Below are positions 5,706-8,013 of a stretch of DNA of 8,013 bases, one piece after another. Source of the stretch: an uncultured Collinsella sp. (GTDB lineage: Bacteria > Actinomycetota > Coriobacteriia > Coriobacteriales > Coriobacteriaceae); contig CAAEOW010000146.1 of the NCBI GenBank assembly GCA_900757705.1, forward strand, positions 1 through 8,013, in the 5' to 3' direction. Made by a program: the position numbers and the translations under genes. Every line of letters starts with the position of its first letter. Position 1 is the first letter of the stretch. The notes below the pieces were generated by a model, which was given only the letters and a program-made list of their open reading frames with translations, made no database searches and was not told where the DNA came from.

Positions 5706-5780
5706 TGGTGGGCGTTAGAAGATTTGAACTTCTGACCTCTTCCGTGTCAGGGAAGCGCTCTCCCCCTGAGCTAAACGCCC
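5706..5780 (-). tRNA. tRNA-Val (anticodon GAC)
   Basis: The 75-nt cloverleaf is complete. The acceptor stem is GGGCGTT / AACGCCC, the D stem GCTC / GAGC and the anticodon stem CTTCC / GGAAG. The anticodon loop CTGACAC contains GAC. The T arm is AGAAG-TTCAAAT-CTTCT, the discriminator base is A, and CCA is encoded in the gene. It decodes GUC and GUU valine codons. It lies 3 nt after tRNA-Gly and just before the shared terminator, so the two are processed from one transcript. Confidence 0.97.
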
Positions 5781-5783
5781 AAA

Positions 5784-5859
5784 TGGAGCGGACAACGGGG
5801 CTCGAACCCGCGACCCCAACCTTGGCAAGGTTGTGCTCTACCAACTGAGCCATGTCCGC
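5784..5859 (-). tRNA. tRNA-Gly (anticodon GCC)
   Basis: The 76-nt cloverleaf is complete. The acceptor stem is GCGGACA / TGTCCGC, the D stem GCTC / GAGC and the anticodon stem CAACC / GGTTG. The anticodon loop TTGCCAA contains GCC. The T arm is GCGGG-TTCGAGC-CCCGT, the discriminator base is U as is usual for bacterial tRNA-Gly, and CCA is encoded. It reads GGC and GGU glycine codons. It is the first gene of a two-tRNA unit, with its promoter immediately upstream. Confidence 0.97.
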
Positions 5860-5871
5860 TTACGAGGATTA

Positions 5872-5921
5872 ATCTTACGTGATGCCCGCATCCTATGCAA
5901 GAACTTTTTTTGAAAAGTTTT
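5872..5921 (-). promoter_or_regulatory. Promoter of the tRNA-Gly-tRNA-Val unit
   Basis: On the minus strand TTGCAT (5895-5900) is followed after exactly 17 bp by TAAGAT (5872-5877). This would start transcription 5-7 nt before tRNA-Gly. Directly upstream of the -35 is an A/T-rich tract (5901-5921, AACTTTT/AAAAGTT dyad) that could act as an UP element, common at stable-RNA promoters. The hexamers match the consensus only moderately, so position supports the call more than sequence. Confidence 0.5.
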
Positions 5922-6000
5922 GCGACGCCCTCGCGAACCTCGCGAAGACATCAGCCGCCACGGAAGGTGCAGGCAAACTCAAACTCGCCGCAAGAGGTCT

Positions 6001-7734
6001 TTACATCTCACCGAGCATGATCCAGGCAGAGCTGTCCTGCGCGAGCCTGCCGTCTGCAAGCGGTGATGAGGTGAGCAGGACCCTGCCCGCCGGCAGCTCC
6101 ACGGGTGCTGCACCGAAGTTCGTCACACACGCCCAGCCGTTGTCGCGGCGATAGGCGATGACGCCGCCCTCAGCGCCCTCGGCACCATCCGCAAGGCCGG
6201 TGCGCCCGTCAAGATCGAGCCACGCGAGATCGTTGGCGCACCCGCGCAGCTTGCGCCGCAGCCAGAGGGCGTCACGATAGAGCGCAAGCATCGATGTCGG
6301 GTCCGCTTCTTCCCTATCGGCAGCGTAATCGGAAAACCATGCAGGCTGCGGCAGATGGGGCGCCGCATCGGCGTCCGCCGGTGAAAACCCAAACGATCCG
6401 CCCTGCACGGGATCGTCCGCTGCCACCCACGGCAGGGGCACACGGCAGCCGTCGCGCCCCTTCTCGCGCTTCGGTCCGTGCGTATTGGTCGCAGTAGGAT
6501 CTTCGAGTGCGGCCCACGGGATATCGGCCACCTCAAAAAGGCCGAGCTCCTCACCCTGATACACGTATGTCGAGCCCGGAAGCGCCAGCTCGAGCAAAAG
6601 GGCCGCCCGCGCGCGGCGCTCGCCGAGTTCACGGTCCTCGTCATAAGACGACCCGTCGCGTAAGAGCCAGTCGAGCGCAATCTGGTGGTAGCGCGTCGCC
6701 TTGATCTGCGGCAGGGCATAGCGCGTCGCCACGCGCGGCACGTCGTGGTTGGAGAGCACCCAGGTCGAGGCGGAGTCGGATTCTATAGCTGCCTTCAAGC
6801 CCTCCTCGATTGCAGCGTGCATGTCATCATAGGTCCAAGTGGCCTTGGCAAACTCAAAGTTGAATGTCTGGCCAAGCTCGCTGGGACGCGCGTAGAGATA
6901 CTGGCGCTCGGGCAGCACCCACGCCTCGGCAACGGCGCTGCGTGGCGGATCATAGCGGTCGAACACGCGGCGCCACTCGCGATAGATCTCGTGGACCTCG
7001 TTGCGGTCCCACAGCGGATGGGTGCCGTCCTCAACCATGTCATCGCCCTCGGCGAGATGCCACCGGTCTAGGTCATCGCGGTCGAGATCCTTGGCAAGAC
7101 CGTGCGCCACATCAATGCGAAAGCCATCGACGCCTCGATCGCTCCAAAATGTCAGGACGTCGCAAAAGAACGTGTGAACCTCGGGGCATGACCAGTCAAA
7201 GTCCGGCTGCTCGGGCGTAAACATGTGCAGATACCACTGACCGTCCGCGACGCGCGTCCAGGCGGGGCCACCAAAGTTGGCATTCCAATTGGTGGGAGGC
7301 AGCTCGCCGTGCTCGCCGCGACCATCGCGGAAGATATAACGGGCGCGCTCGGGCGATCCGGGGCCGGCGGCAAGAGCGGCTTTGAACCAGGGGTGCTGGT
7401 TGGACGAATGGTTGGGCACGATGTCGACGATGACCTTGATGCCGTGCGCATGAGCCGCGGCGATCATGTCATCGAAGTCGTCAAGCGAGCCGAGACGTGG
7501 GTCGACATCGCAGTAGTCCGCCACATCATAGCCGCCATCGACGAGAGGCGATGGGTAAAACGGGCTCAGCCAGATGGCCTCGATACCCAGCCGCTCAAGA
7601 TAGTCCATCTGCTGGGTAATGCCCGCGATATCGCCCAGACCCGAACCAGTCGAATCCTTAAACGAGCGCGGGTAGATTTGATAAATCGCGGCATCGGACA
7701 TCCATGGGCGCGAAGAGGACTTTTCTGTAGCCAT
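6001..7734 (-). CDS. Alpha-glucosidase, glycoside hydrolase family 13
   Basis: This 577-residue enzyme is predicted to hydrolyse alpha-glucosidic bonds in short sugars such as maltose, isomaltose or sucrose. Substrate cannot be fixed from sequence. It has no signal peptide, so it probably acts in the cytoplasm on imported sugars. The (beta/alpha)8 domain begins at AIYQIYPRSF (about 16). The conserved GH13 regions are DIVPNH (104-109), GFRIDVAHG (204-212), EAWV (270-273) and LSNHDVPR (327-334). The catalytic residues are Asp208 (nucleophile), Glu270 (acid/base) and Asp331 (stabiliser). QGEELG is at 393-398. The start at 7734 has AAGGGAG 9 nt upstream. The frame is open to 7995, but those 87 extra residues look non-coding. 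The organisation fits actinobacterial alpha-glucosidases (GH13_30-like), an inference. It stands alone here, without a visible transporter or regulator. Confidence 0.95.
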   Translation of the reverse strand: MATEKSSSRPWMSDAAIYQIYPRSFKDSTGSGLGDIAGITQQMDYLERLGIEAIWLSPFYPSPLVDGGYDVADYCDVDPRLGSLDDFDDMIAAAHAHGIKVIVDIVPNHSSNQHPWFKAALAAGPGSPERARYIFRDGRGEHGELPPTNWNANFGGPAWTRVADGQWYLHMFTPEQPDFDWSCPEVHTFFCDVLTFWSDRGVDGFRIDVAHGLAKDLDRDDLDRWHLAEGDDMVEDGTHPLWDRNEVHEIYREWRRVFDRYDPPRSAVAEAWVLPERQYLYARPSELGQTFNFEFAKATWTYDDMHAAIEEGLKAAIESDSASTWVLSNHDVPRVATRYALPQIKATRYHQIALDWLLRDGSSYDEDRELGERRARAALLLELALPGSTYVYQGEELGLFEVADIPWAALEDPTATNTHGPKREKGRDGCRVPLPWVAADDPVQGGSFGFSPADADAAPHLPQPAWFSDYAADREEADPTSMLALYRDALWLRRKLRGCANDLAWLDLDGRTGLADGAEGAEGGVIAYRRDNGWACVTNFGAAPVELPAGRVLLTSSPLADGRLAQDSSAWIMLGEM

Positions 7735-7768
7735 GGGGTGCGACTCCCTTGCAACGAGGTTTTGCGAG

Positions 7769-7799
7769 ATGTCCACGATGATACGCCCAAAGCGGACAT
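7769..7799 (-). promoter_or_regulatory. Candidate promoter and flanking dyad of the alpha-glucosidase gene
   Basis: The minus strand carries TATCAT (7778-7783), five of six -10 matches, which would start transcription about 37 nt before the ATG. The best -35 candidate, TTGCCG, is 19 bp upstream and poor. The -10 is enclosed by an 8-bp imperfect inverted repeat, ATGTCCAC (7769-7776) and GCGGACAT (7792-7799), seven of eight matched. The dyad could be a repressor site or chance. Confidence 0.3.
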
Positions 7800-7869
7800 T
7801 CGCGGCAAACAACGCCACAGCCACGCCCCAAAACGCTCGCTCCCCCTCGGGTTCGAGCCTCCTGGGACG

Positions 7870-7881
7870 AATCGATCGATT
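7870..7881. promoter_or_regulatory. Perfect 12-bp palindrome, possible operator
   Basis: AATCGATCGATT is a perfect palindrome 136 bp upstream of the alpha-glucosidase start. Sugar-hydrolase genes are often controlled by LacI- or other HTH-type repressors that bind palindromes of this size. It lies well upstream of the candidate promoter and does not match a consensus I know. It could be chance. Confidence 0.25.
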
Positions 7882-8013
7882 AGTGAAAAGAACGGAAGAC
7901 TTACTCCCCCGGCCACGACAGACACTATGACCCAATCCAGGGGCACGGAAACGACAGGAGCCCCCGCTCGTGACCGCGGGTCGGGGCTGCGACAATGTTG
8001 TTGAAGTGCCAGA

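Larger units (their letters stand above)
7735..8013. other. Upstream non-coding region of the alpha-glucosidase gene
   Basis: I see no gene in these 279 bases. Besides the promoter candidate and palindrome listed separately, a GC-rich imperfect hairpin lies at 7959-7988 (AGCC / GGCT outer stem and CCCGC / GCGGG inner stem). It is not followed by a T-run on either strand, so a terminator call is not supported. Open frames crossing the region on either strand lack ribosome binding sites and recognisable products. Confidence 0.5.

Noticed and set aside
5901..5921. A terminator for the alpha-glucosidase gene
   Set aside because: The dyad is only A/T-rich with no GC stem. Its position just above the tRNA -35 element fits an UP element better.
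7735..7995. An 87-residue N-terminal extension of the alpha-glucosidase frame
   Set aside because: GH13 homology starts after Met at 7734, which has its own ribosome binding site. The extension is Arg/Pro/Gly-rich and crosses palindromes and a likely promoter.
7225..8004. A 259-codon open frame on the + strand opposite the alpha-glucosidase
   Set aside because: It has no recognisable domain and most of it is antisense to a clear GH13 gene.

Overview
The window looks like a piece of a chromosome from a GC-rich anaerobic actinobacterium, most likely a gut Coriobacteriia member such as Collinsella. This rests on overall protein character, the class III (oxygen-sensitive) ribonucleotide reductase and an actinobacterial-type GH13 alpha-glucosidase. 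It is an inference from familiarity, not a database match. Every gene I can support lies on the minus strand, so transcription runs from high to low coordinates.

Region 1 (about 7735-8013) is the non-coding upstream region of a GH13 alpha-glucosidase gene. It holds a weak promoter candidate and two palindromic sequences. The glucosidase occupies 6001-7734 and has all four GH13 motifs and the catalytic triad.

Region 2 (about 5660-5900) is a compact stable-RNA unit: promoter, tRNA-Gly(GCC), a 3-nt gap, tRNA-Val(GAC), and a strong rho-independent terminator with a 12-bp perfect stem. Just past the terminator are three tandem 12-bp repeats, followed by about 330 bp without a supported gene.

Region 3 (58-5299) is a DNA-precursor and folate block, all one direction: nrdD, nrdG, folE, an HD-domain hydrolase gene and folB. 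Two NrdR-type boxes, 32 bp apart centre to centre, sit on the predicted nrdD promoter. A roughly 220-nt leader precedes nrdD. nrdD and nrdG are separated by 426 bp containing two unrelated inverted-repeat elements, one of them 138 bp with 39-bp arms. NrdD reduces ribonucleoside triphosphates and NrdG installs its glycyl radical. FolE makes dihydroneopterin triphosphate and FolB cleaves dihydroneopterin. The HD protein encoded between them is a reasonable candidate for the dephosphorylation step that joins the two reactions.

The most interesting points are the HD hydrolase placed between FolE and FolB, the inverted-repeat-filled gap between nrdD and nrdG, the paired NrdR boxes, and the unexplained long nrdD leader. 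I found no CRISPR array, toxin-antitoxin pair, transposase, defence system or clearly new multi-gene system.
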